Positions 1-5,363 of a stretch of DNA of 5,363 nucleotides are shown here, one piece after another. A model generated the notes under the pieces. The model made no database searches and had not been told where the DNA came from. It saw only the letters and a list, made by a program, of their open reading frames with translations. Numbering within the stretch: the first letter of the stretch is position 1; each line of letters begins with the position of its first letter. The DNA lies in NCBI GenBank assembly GCA_947505565.1, contig CANNLB010000264.1:1-5363 (forward strand). The letters are read 5' to 3'. A program made the position numbers and the translations under genes. The stretch is from Acidobacteriota bacterium. GTDB taxonomy: Bacteria > Acidobacteriota > Terriglobia > Bryobacterales > Bryobacteraceae.

Positions 1-477
1 GGATTTCACCCCCACGTTGAACCAAACCGGCGAGTTAAACGCCGCCTTCTGTTCCAGCATTAAGTGCGCCAGTTCGTCACGGAAGGCCTCGGCGTCGGCC
101 GGAGAGGCGAGGTAGGAACCGGCAATCGCCCAGTCAGAAATCGTATCGACGACGCGATGGACGAGTTGAGCGACGCTGTTTTCGCGCTCGGGAGAGCCCG
201 GCTTTCCGTAAAAATACTTGCTCGCGACGATGTTGGTGGCGGTTTGGGACCAGCCAGAGGGCACTTCGACGTCGCTTTGCTCAAAAATAATGGCCCCGGA
301 GCTGGAGCCAATCGTAGCGGTACGTTTCTCCCAACGCACTGCATCATAGGGAGTTAGGCCGGCCGAGAGGCGGGCCGTAAAGTACCGGGAAAAGGCGATG
401 CCGGTTCGTTGCTCCGAAGGGAAGGCGCGCTGGCTGCGAGCCGGGTGGGCGGTTAAGTCGACAGAAAGATAACCCAT
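1..477 (-). CDS. nrdJ: Class II (adenosylcobalamin-dependent) ribonucleoside reductase, N-terminal part
   Basis: This is the first 159 codons of an enzyme that reduces ribonucleotides to deoxyribonucleotides in the cytoplasm, using adenosylcobalamin to generate the thiyl radical. The reading frame is open to the left edge. Residues 49-54 (WEKRTA), 65-89 (FEQSDVEVP, then WSQTATNIVASKYF), 97-111 (PERENSV and VVDT) and 143-157 (QKAAFNSPVWFNVGV) form the typical NrdJ N-terminal block; NSPVWFN is a hallmark of the family. Full-length members are much longer, often around 900 residues or more, so the radical-site and C-terminal cysteine regions lie outside the window. The ATG at 477-475 is the only good start: the frame upstream has no ATG, GTG or TTG before a TAA about 65 bases away. 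No Shine-Dalgarno sequence precedes it. The first 25 or so residues are poorly conserved linker. Its strand matches the sugar operon to the right, but a decayed two-component system on the other strand separates them. Identity is firm; only regulation is uncertain. Confidence 0.93.
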   Translation of the reverse strand, partial: MGYLSVDLTAHPARSQRAFPSEQRTGIAFSRYFTARLSAGLTPYDAVRWEKRTATIGSSSGAIIFEQSDVEVPSGWSQTATNIVASKYFYGKPGSPERENSVAQLVHRVVDTISDWAIAGSYLASPADAEAFRDELAHLMLEQKAAFNSPVWFNVGVKS

Positions 478-485
478 ACCGCGCC

Positions 486-515
486 ATAGTGCCCCAATCC
501 ATAGGGGTAGGTCAA
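486..515 (-). promoter_or_regulatory. Possible weak promoter of nrdJ
   Basis: On the minus strand TTGACC (515-510) is followed after 18 bases by CACTAT (491-486). The first is a good -35 match and the second a poor -10 match (3 of 6). A transcript from here would start close to base 480, almost at the nrdJ ATG (477), which would give a nearly leaderless mRNA. That would fit the absence of a ribosome binding site. The call rests on hexamer similarity alone. Confidence 0.22.
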
Positions 516-558
516 GAACTATATCTACCTTTGGTGCATAGGTTTACGACGAAGACCT

Positions 559-581
559 GAGGGCCGCTACTTTGTGCCCTC
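559..581. repeat. Perfect 6-bp inverted repeat in the divergent intergenic region
   Basis: GAGGGC (559-564) and GCCCTC (576-581) are exact reverse complements around an 11-base loop, with a possible extra G-U pair outside (558/582). There is no T-run on either strand, so it does not look like an intrinsic terminator. It lies in the 192-base stretch between nrdJ and the decayed sensor kinase, where I see no gene and no recognisable cobalamin riboswitch. It could be an operator or RNA hairpin, but a 6-bp arm in GC-rich DNA can arise by chance. Confidence 0.3.
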
Positions 582-669
582 GAAAACTGGCGGCCTGTCC
601 CAATCTTCTCGCGCCAGGGGAACAGCCAGGCGACACTTTTCGTAGCCCACCCTAATCCTTCAGCAATTC

Positions 670-1575
670 ATGCGGCTCCGCTAATGCCTAATCACCGGCG
701 CTTGGTTTGTCTATGGCGTTTTGAACGCAATGCTCGTATATTCCCGCGCCTTGCTCTACGCGGTTTCCTTCACGATGGCTTGGGCGGTGGTCACCCCGGC
801 GATCCTTGGGTTGGCCGCCAGGTTTTCGCTCTTGGTCCATACGTGCGGAATGCTGGCCACCGCCAAGGTCACAAAGGTCGCCTGGGGTTTTTCGACCCTC
901 CCGTACTTTCCCCCGCCACCCTACCAACAACCGCAGCGTTCTACGAACTCTGGACGCTGGCACACTTTGGACTACCGCGAGCGGCACGAAGACAGCCGAT
1001 TGCGCGCAAGCCAACTCGAAGCGCGTTTGGCGATGGCGTAGTTGCAGGCGCTCACGATGCAACTGCATCCGCATTTCTTACTCAACACGCTCCCTTCGAT
1101 CTCTGAGCTGGTCCATGACGACCCGCCGCGGCCAGAGAAGAGGATCGTCCGGCGCAGCGATTTCCTGGGCCGATACCTGGAGATCGAACAGATCGGTTTC
1201 GAGAAACGGCTGATGGTGGAATGGGTGAGCGACGACAAGGCGCTGCCTGCGCAGGTGCCGAACTTAATTCTGCCGCCGATCGTCGAGAACGCGCTGAAAC
1301 ACGGCATCGGACGGATCACCTCCCAGAGTATCCTGCGGATCGCGTGTCCCCGGCAATACGAGCGGTTAGTGATGAGCGTACGGGACAACAGGCCCGGCTT
1401 GAAGCACCAATCGGCCCCGGCGGACAGGGATGGAGTAGGACTCCGTAACACGCGCAGCCGCCTGGAACGGCACGACGACAACCATTTGATCGTAATGCAA
1501 CCGGCCCCTGCCGCCGGTTGCAAAGTAATGGTTACGATTCCATTCCGGCCGATGCCGGAATGGCGAGATATGTAG
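670..1575 (+). pseudogene. Decayed LytS-type sensor histidine kinase
   Basis: The intact ancestor would be a membrane sensor kinase that phosphorylates the LytTR regulator encoded next to it. Reading from ATG 670 gives MRLR, a TAA (682-684), then a hydrophobic stretch (about 700-830, with AWAVVTPAIL) typical of LytS-like transmembrane segments. After a scrambled part (about 840-970) the frame recovers at LRASQLEARLA, is cut by TAG 1039-1041, and continues with LQALTMQLHPHFLLNT. The phospho-acceptor His is codon 1066-1068. The N-box IVENALKHGI (Asn codon 1288-1290) and the G2 box GVGLRNTRSRLE follow, and the gene ends at TAG 1573-1575. Lesions: two in-frame stops; shortened, probably frameshifted membrane part; about 20-25 residues missing at SDFLGRY (about 1156-1175), where relatives have a longer helix and loop; and Gly to Arg in the DNGPG ATP-lid motif (AGG at 1390-1392). 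A fragment from 1042 could be translated, but without membrane anchor and with a damaged ATP site it is unlikely to work. Confidence 0.82.
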
Positions 1576-1577
1576 GC

Positions 1578-1586
1578 AGGAGAGGA
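1578..1586 (+). promoter_or_regulatory. Relic ribosome binding site of the response regulator
   Basis: AGGAGAGGA is a strong Shine-Dalgarno match that begins two bases after the kinase stop codon. Eight bases downstream lies ATT (1595-1597), exactly where the regulator's initiation codon should be. This places the original start of the regulator and indicates that its ATG has mutated to ATT. It also shows that kinase and regulator once formed a coupled pair. Confidence 0.5.
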
Positions 1587-1594
1587 CCACCAGG

Positions 1595-2260
1595 ATTTCG
1601 AGTATTCGAAAGGTGATTGTGGACGATGAACGGTTGGCCCGGCTGAGAATCCGACACATGCTGGCCCAGCAGAGCGACGTGGCCGTGACAGGTAAATTTA
1701 CCCAAGCGGAATCCGCCACGGAGCTCCTGGCGTAAAACGAGACCGACCTGCTATTTCTCGACGTCCAACTGCCCGTGATGGACGGGTTCGCTCTGCCCGA
1801 AACGCTTTCGCCGGAGCCGATGCCCGTCGTGATTTCCACAACCGCCTATGACGAGCACGCCGTGCGAGCGTTTGCAGTCCACGCTTTCGACTGTCTCCTG
1901 AAACCGTTTGACAACCAACGATTTGGCTAAACGCTCGACCGCGCACGGAAACATCTGGCCGCGCAAAGAGGCAACAGCGTCCTGCTCATGACGCTGCTCG
2001 ACGAATTGCGCCAAGCCCGCCAGAAGCCGGTTCGATTCGCGATCAAGTCGCCCGGCCGCGTGTTCTTCGTTCGACTGAAGGAGATCGACTGCGTCGAAGC
2101 CGCCGACAACTGCGCGTTCCTGCGCGTCGGCCGCGAAACCCATCTCGTGCGGGAGACAATGATCTCGCTCGAAGGACGATGGGACGGCAAAAGTTTCCTC
2201 GCATCCTTCGATCGACGATTGTGAACGCGGACCGCCTCAAGGAGTTGCCGCCCCTGGGGC
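1595..2260 (+). pseudogene. Decayed LytTR-family response regulator, C-terminally truncated
   Basis: This is the relic of the DNA-binding partner of the upstream kinase. Counting from ATT 1595 as residue 1, a receiver domain is clear: acidic pair DDE at 10-12, phospho-acceptor Asp56 in LLFLDVQLPVMDG, switch Thr83 in TTAYDEHA, and Lys103 in LLKPFD. A LytTR DNA-binding domain starts at about 146 with VRFAIKSPGRVFFVR and EIDCVEAADN. Lesions: no ATG/GTG/TTG start; TAA 1733-1735 (codon 47); TAA 1928-1930 (codon 112); and loss of one base near 2198-2200. The frameshift gives an early TGA at 2222-2224, while the true continuation RSTIVNADRLKEL is read in the next frame (2209-2247). After that the homology stops, so roughly the last 30-40 LytTR residues are missing, and the relic abuts the stop of the convergent epimerase gene. 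An internal ATG (1988) could express a LytTR fragment, but it would lack the domain's end. Identity is clear; non-function is highly likely. Confidence 0.85.
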
Positions 2261-3103
2261 CTAGCGGACCCCAAGTGCCCGTAGGTTCACCGCGCCGATC
2301 GATGGAATATCCTCTGGCACCGCCGCCAAATCCCGCCAGATGCACGCCGCCGCGGCAATCTCCTTGATCGCCGGCCCAAACGTTTCAATCACACACCACC
2401 CCCGATAGTCGATCGCATGAAGCGCCCCGACCACCCCGACCCAGTCGATCGGCCCCGTGCACGGCGTGCCCCGGTCGTTCTCGCAAGTATGCACGTGGAT
2501 GATCCGCGAGCCGAGCAACCGAATCGCCTCAGCCTGATTCTTCTCCTCAATATTGGCGTGAAAGGTGTCATACAACACCCCAATCGCCGGGTGCCCCACG
2601 GCATCAATCAACGCCGCCGCGTCCGCCGCCGTATTCAGAAAAAACGTCTCAAACCGATTCAGCGGCTCCACCGCCAACCGTACGCCATACTCGTCACACA
2701 CGAGCCCCAACTCCTGCAACCCCTCAATCGCCCGCTGCCATTCGTCCGCCGTCCGCCGAAGCCCCGGCAACAAGCCCACCGCCGAACAGAACGGCCCGGC
2801 CACCATCGTGATTCCCGCTTCCGCCGCACCGCGAATCGCCGTTCGTAGAAACTCCAGAGAAGCCTCCCGCACGGCACGGTCCTCGGTGCCAATGCTCTGC
2901 TGCCCCGTCAGCGCCGTACAAATCAGCCCGGTCATCTCTTGCGCGGCTAGCTCTCGCCGCACCGCCGCCGCCGGAAAGCCGGCAAAATCAAATACCCCCA
3001 TCTCAAGGCCATCAAGCCCGAGCCCTTTCGAACGGGCGATCAACGGCAGATGGGCCTCAGTAAAGTTGGCCGTCCAGAGGAATGAGTTAACACCGATAGG
3101 CAT
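2261..3103 (-). CDS. D-tagatose/D-psicose 3-epimerase family sugar isomerase/epimerase
   Basis: This cytoplasmic TIM-barrel enzyme of the AP-endonuclease-2-like superfamily has 280 residues, a normal length for ketose 3-epimerases. Four metal ligands are visible: Glu146 (AVEPLNRFE), Asp179 (LYDTFHANIEE), His205 (IIHVHTCENDRG) and Glu240 (VIETFG). Their spacing (33, 26, 35) equals that of Pseudomonas cichorii D-tagatose 3-epimerase (Glu152, Asp185, His211, Glu246). His182 and Arg211 match the further active-site residues His188 and Arg217. In the family, the two metal-bound glutamates move the proton at C3 of a ketose such as tagatose, fructose, psicose or ribulose; which sugar this one uses cannot be read from sequence. 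The ATG at 3103-3101 lies 2 bases after the TAA of the cupin gene, with GGAG (3118-3115) 11 bases upstream inside that gene, implying translational coupling. It ends with TAG, converging on the dead response regulator. An inosose or hydroxypyruvate isomerase role is less likely given the NRFE/FLNT and ENDRG motifs. Confidence 0.9.
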   Translation of the reverse strand: MPIGVNSFLWTANFTEAHLPLIARSKGLGLDGLEMGVFDFAGFPAAAVRRELAAQEMTGLICTALTGQQSIGTEDRAVREASLEFLRTAIRGAAEAGITMVAGPFCSAVGLLPGLRRTADEWQRAIEGLQELGLVCDEYGVRLAVEPLNRFETFFLNTAADAAALIDAVGHPAIGVLYDTFHANIEEKNQAEAIRLLGSRIIHVHTCENDRGTPCTGPIDWVGVVGALHAIDYRGWCVIETFGPAIKEIAAAACIWRDLAAVPEDIPSIGAVNLRALGVR

Positions 3104-3105
3104 GG

Positions 3106-4194
3106 TTAGAGGATCTCCTGGGCCGCGGGATTACCCGGGCCGAAGTGCTTCAAGATAACAAGCGGCTCGCCCGGACTCAAGTTCGTAATCCGAACTCCAT
3201 TACCGGCCGCCTCGGCAGAAACGTAAAACTCGTCGTGGGTTCGGTCGCCGAAACGGATCAAGCCGGGCGCCTCGGCCGGGTGGTCGCCGAAGCGGCCGCA
3301 GCCCTGCACCACCAACGCGCCGTACGCCGCCCCGTCCACGGCGTCGTAACTTCCCCCCGGAGGCACGCTAAGCTCGGTCGCCGAAAACCAGGGCGAGCCG
3401 TAAACAATCCACTTTTCATACGTCCCGGCCGAGCGCGGTGCCCGATAGAAACGGCGCTTGAACGCCGGATCCGTATTCGCTTCCCAATCGATCCAGTCCA
3501 AAATATAGTCAATATCGTGCCGATGCTCGGGCGGCAAGTCTTTTACGAGCAGCTCCCACGGCAGGCTATATCCATTGCACTGCGCTTCAAACACGGCGCC
3601 GGCATCCGAAGCCCGCTGCGGCTCATACGTCACCATCGTCCCCGGCGCATGCAGCACCCCGGGGTCCACCTGCCAACCCGTGCCCGGCCGCAATTTATAA
3701 GCCTTCGACAGGTACAAAATACCATTGTCCCCTTCGTCCCATCGGCTCAGACAGCGGCGGACATCGTCTCGCCCAACCCCCGGCTCGAGCCCCAGAAAGC
3801 TATACGGAAAGGCTCCCGGCGAAGCGTTGTATTGCGGCGGAAAGTAGTAGGCTTCCGGCTTGCCGCGCAGCCCGCGGGCACCCACCTGCGCGTCCGAAGG
3901 ATGCAAATGCAGCGGAATCGGGCAGGCGTTGTCGAACAATTTGCCCAGTACCGGCCAATCGCCGATCACGTCCCGCAGCAGAGTCTTCTCGCCCCGCACA
4001 TCGGCGTAAGACAAGCCTTCATCCGGCGGCGTAGTTGGCCCGTTATTCGCGTTAGTCGTCGAAGCCAGCCACCGCTCATCGATGCCGCCACGGTGCCCCC
4101 CGAGCGCATAAAGATCCGCGGGGTGTAATCGCAGCCGACCTCCGGGCACTAGAAAATCTCGCGGTACCCAGGTCGGCCAGAGCGGAAGAATCAT
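3106..4194 (-). CDS. Class I mannose-6-phosphate isomerase-like bicupin protein
   Basis: A 362-residue cytoplasmic cupin protein related to type I phosphomannose isomerases, which interconvert aldose and ketose sugars with a bound divalent metal. The N-terminal part has the family-like WLASTTNANN segment (42-51). Candidate metal ligands are His96 and His98 in PLHLHPSD, Glu114 in GKPEAYY, and His182 in VDPGVLHAPGT. They take the place of the QxH, Glu and His ligands of ManA-type enzymes. A helical insert (about 211-240) leads to a second cupin-like domain (about 262-352), with LSVPPGG, GALVVQGCGRFG and PLVILKHFGP. HxH in place of the usual QxH suggests a divergent subfamily, so mannose 6-phosphate should not be assumed as substrate. 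The ATG at 4194 overlaps the TAA of the PEGA gene (TAATG) and no clear Shine-Dalgarno precedes it, so translation probably depends on ribosomes finishing the upstream gene. The next gene, a ketose 3-epimerase, starts 2 bases after its stop, pointing to a shared sugar pathway. Fold assignment is solid; the reaction is inferred. Confidence 0.8.
   Translation of the reverse strand: MILPLWPTWVPRDFLVPGGRLRLHPADLYALGGHRGGIDERWLASTTNANNGPTTPPDEGLSYADVRGEKTLLRDVIGDWPVLGKLFDNACPIPLHLHPSDAQVGARGLRGKPEAYYFPPQYNASPGAFPYSFLGLEPGVGRDDVRRCLSRWDEGDNGILYLSKAYKLRPGTGWQVDPGVLHAPGTMVTYEPQRASDAGAVFEAQCNGYSLPWELLVKDLPPEHRHDIDYILDWIDWEANTDPAFKRRFYRAPRSAGTYEKWIVYGSPWFSATELSVPPGGSYDAVDGAAYGALVVQGCGRFGDHPAEAPGLIRFGDRTHDEFYVSAEAAGNGVRITNLSPGEPLVILKHFGPGNPAAQEIL
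3115..3118 (-). promoter_or_regulatory. Ribosome binding site of the epimerase gene
   Basis: On the minus strand GGAG lies 11 bases before the ATG at 3103, within the last codons of the cupin gene. The spacing is slightly long but acceptable. Its position inside the upstream coding region supports co-translation of the two enzymes. Confidence 0.45.
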
Positions 4195-5363
4195 TAGCGT
4201 GGATTATATCGGAAGTTACTGAGCCCGAATACGTCGTTATTCGGAATAAACAAACCGAATTTGCCTTGCGTCAGGTTCCGGCCCCCCGAAGAAAACGTAT
4301 CCATCTCTATCCAGCGGCTGCCGTTATGCAAGGAGGTCCGGACGGCCCCAGCCGATACATCGATCTGGATCGTATAGCTCTCCTGCTTTTCGAGATCATG
4401 CGCGAAACGCAGCTCACTCGATTTCCCGTTCACGACATCCCGCCGAAACAGGTTCTTCTTATCCAGTTGGTACAACACGTGGTTTTTAGCGTCGGTATAG
4501 TCGGAACACCATTGCAGCCGCTTTCCTTTCAAAAGGGCCATATTAAACGTAAAGGTTCCGTTCACCGGGCTAATCCCGTACAGCACGAACCCACCGCCTT
4601 TATGAACGATCCAGCCTTCCTGCTGCACCCATTCTCCGGGCTGCTCCCATTCAAGCATCGTGCCGGCTTTCTTCGCCACCGCCGCCTTCGGCGCATCCTT
4701 CAGCGCAAGTTCGATCGTCTTCGTTTCGCCCGCCCCAAGTTGCACCGTCGCCGTCCCGTCCAGGAAGTTCGGCGCCTTGGCCATCACCACCCAACTGCCT
4801 TCTCCCAACGCCAGTTGCGCTCCGGTCGCTTGGCGCAGTTGGGTCTCGTCCGATTTCCGATAGAAGATCTGCGCACTGGCCGGCTTCACATTCACGCGCA
4901 AAGACGAAGATGCCGCCACCAGCACAACATCGGCTCCGTTCATCTCCACCGTCTCACCAGCACGGAACTGCCGCGGATTGCGCTTCGGTCCGAACTTCTC
5001 CCGACGAAGCTCAATCACATGCTCACCCGGCGCCACATTCGCTGTCACAAACGCCCCATCGGCACCCACCACCCCGAGTCCTTGCGAATCGAGAAAAACG
5101 GCAATTCCCGGCGCTGCGCCGCTAATCCGCAGCGTAGCCAGCTTCGGAATCGCCTTCAGCGTAAACTCCACCCGCGACTCCTGCCCCTTGGCGATCACCA
5201 CCGGCTTGGCCGCTTCAGCTGTGTAACCGTCTTTTGCCACCTGAACCATGTATTGCCCCACCGGCAAGCCCAGCAACCTCATCTGGCCACCCTTCGTCTT
5301 GCGCTTCAGTTCGGTTTTGTTTAAAACAATCGTGACATCGTCCAAGGTGCCCGTATTCACGAC
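4194..5363 (-). CDS. PEGA-repeat protein with C-terminal concanavalin-like domain, N-terminus outside window
   Basis: The frame is open to the right edge, so this is the last 389 codons of a longer protein; a GTG at 5360 is not a convincing start because the domain is already under way there. Residue numbers below count from that GTG. Three beta-rich repeats of about 70 residues follow: about 1-72 (LPVGQYMVQVAKDGYT), 73-150 (VAPGEHVIELRREKFG) and 151-222 (ALGEGSWVVMAKAPNF). The pattern of G, aromatic and V residues is that of PEGA domains, which are usually extracytoplasmic. After an alanine/lysine linker (223-233) comes a C-terminal domain (234-388) with EGWIVHKGGGFVLYG, LYQLDKKNLFRRDVVNGK and GKFGLFIPNNDVFGLSNF. 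Such an ending is common in acidobacterial Ser/Thr protein kinases and resembles LamG or DUF1080-like jelly-roll folds. An N-terminal kinase domain and transmembrane helix beyond base 5363 are therefore plausible but unseen. Its TAA stop overlaps the ATG of the cupin gene (TAATG), so it heads a coupled three-gene unit. It could instead be a secreted or surface glycan-binding protein. Confidence 0.75.
   Translation of the reverse strand, partial: VVNTGTLDDVTIVLNKTELKRKTKGGQMRLLGLPVGQYMVQVAKDGYTAEAAKPVVIAKGQESRVEFTLKAIPKLATLRISGAAPGIAVFLDSQGLGVVGADGAFVTANVAPGEHVIELRREKFGPKRNPRQFRAGETVEMNGADVVLVAASSSLRVNVKPASAQIFYRKSDETQLRQATGAQLALGEGSWVVMAKAPNFLDGTATVQLGAGETKTIELALKDAPKAAVAKKAGTMLEWEQPGEWVQQEGWIVHKGGGFVLYGISPVNGTFTFNMALLKGKRLQWCSDYTDAKNHVLYQLDKKNLFRRDVVNGKSSELRFAHDLEKQESYTIQIDVSAGAVRTSLHNGSRWIEMDTFSSGGRNLTQGKFGLFIPNNDVFGLSNFRYNPR

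Noticed and set aside
64..357. Open plus-strand and second minus-strand frames of about 95 codons near the left edge
   Set aside because: They are shadows of nrdJ, whose frame on the minus strand has clear family motifs throughout and is open to the window edge.
478..669. Cobalamin riboswitch upstream of nrdJ
   Set aside because: Expected for a B12-dependent enzyme in some genomes, but I could not find the conserved B12-box or a matching pseudoknot partner on the minus strand.
1042..1575. An intact short cytoplasmic histidine kinase starting at TTG 1042
   Set aside because: No ribosome binding site precedes it, the frame is continuous with the upstream kinase part across a TAG, and the segment has an internal deletion and a damaged G1 box, so it is treated as part of one pseudogene.
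972..1839. Minus-strand open frames across the kinase and regulator relics
   Set aside because: No recognisable domain; the plus strand carries clear kinase and receiver motifs, so these are shadows that survive because of base composition.
2257..2273. Hairpin GGGGCC-TAGC-GG(A)CCCC between the regulator relic and the epimerase as a bidirectional terminator
   Set aside because: It has only six pairs with a bulge and no T-run on either side, and it overlaps the epimerase stop codon; too weak to call a terminator.
3145..4128. Long plus-strand open frame opposite the cupin gene (327 codons)
   Set aside because: Its translation is rich in Arg, Pro and His with no recognisable motif, as expected for the reverse of a GC-rich gene; the opposite strand encodes a convincing cupin protein.
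4266..5324. Long plus-strand open frame opposite the PEGA gene (352 codons)
   Set aside because: Low-complexity, Arg/His/Pro-rich translation and no ribosome binding site; it is an antisense shadow of the PEGA-repeat frame.

Overview
The window reads as a high-GC bacterial chromosome. The most likely source is an Acidobacteriota bacterium of the Solibacter/Bryobacter type. That is inferred from the style of the proteins: a cobalamin-dependent ribonucleotide reductase, a LytS/LytTR two-component pair, and a PEGA-repeat protein with a kinase-style C-terminal domain. No rRNA or other marker gene is present to prove it. No tRNA, rRNA, CRISPR array, insertion sequence or attachment site was recognised.

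Layout from left to right. Bases 1-477 (minus strand) hold the first 159 codons of nrdJ, the class II ribonucleotide reductase, which runs off the left edge. Bases 478-669 are a short divergent intergenic region with a possible weak nrdJ promoter and one inverted repeat. Bases 670 to about 2260 (plus strand) hold the remains of a LytS-type sensor histidine kinase and its LytTR-type response regulator. Both are recognisable almost from end to end, but both carry in-frame stops and other lesions: deletions and a changed ATP-lid motif in the kinase, and a lost start codon, a frameshift and a missing C-terminus in the regulator. Bases 2261-5363 (minus strand) hold a tightly packed gene set read right to left: the C-terminal part of a PEGA-repeat protein, a mannose-6-phosphate-isomerase-like bicupin protein, and a D-tagatose/D-psicose 3-epimerase family TIM-barrel enzyme.

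How the genes fit together. The last three are almost certainly co-transcribed and probably translationally coupled, with a TAATG stop/start overlap and then a 2-base gap. The two enzymes look like partners in ketose/aldose interconversion, and the epimerase keeps every metal-binding and catalytic residue expected of its family. The PEGA protein resembles the extracellular C-terminal half of acidobacterial Ser/Thr kinases, so the unit may link envelope sensing to sugar metabolism; that link is inference. The dead two-component system faces into this operon, and its LytTR domain ends exactly where the epimerase gene ends. I see no convincing new defence or mobile system. The most informative oddities are the recently decayed signalling pair and the coupled PEGA/cupin/epimerase unit.
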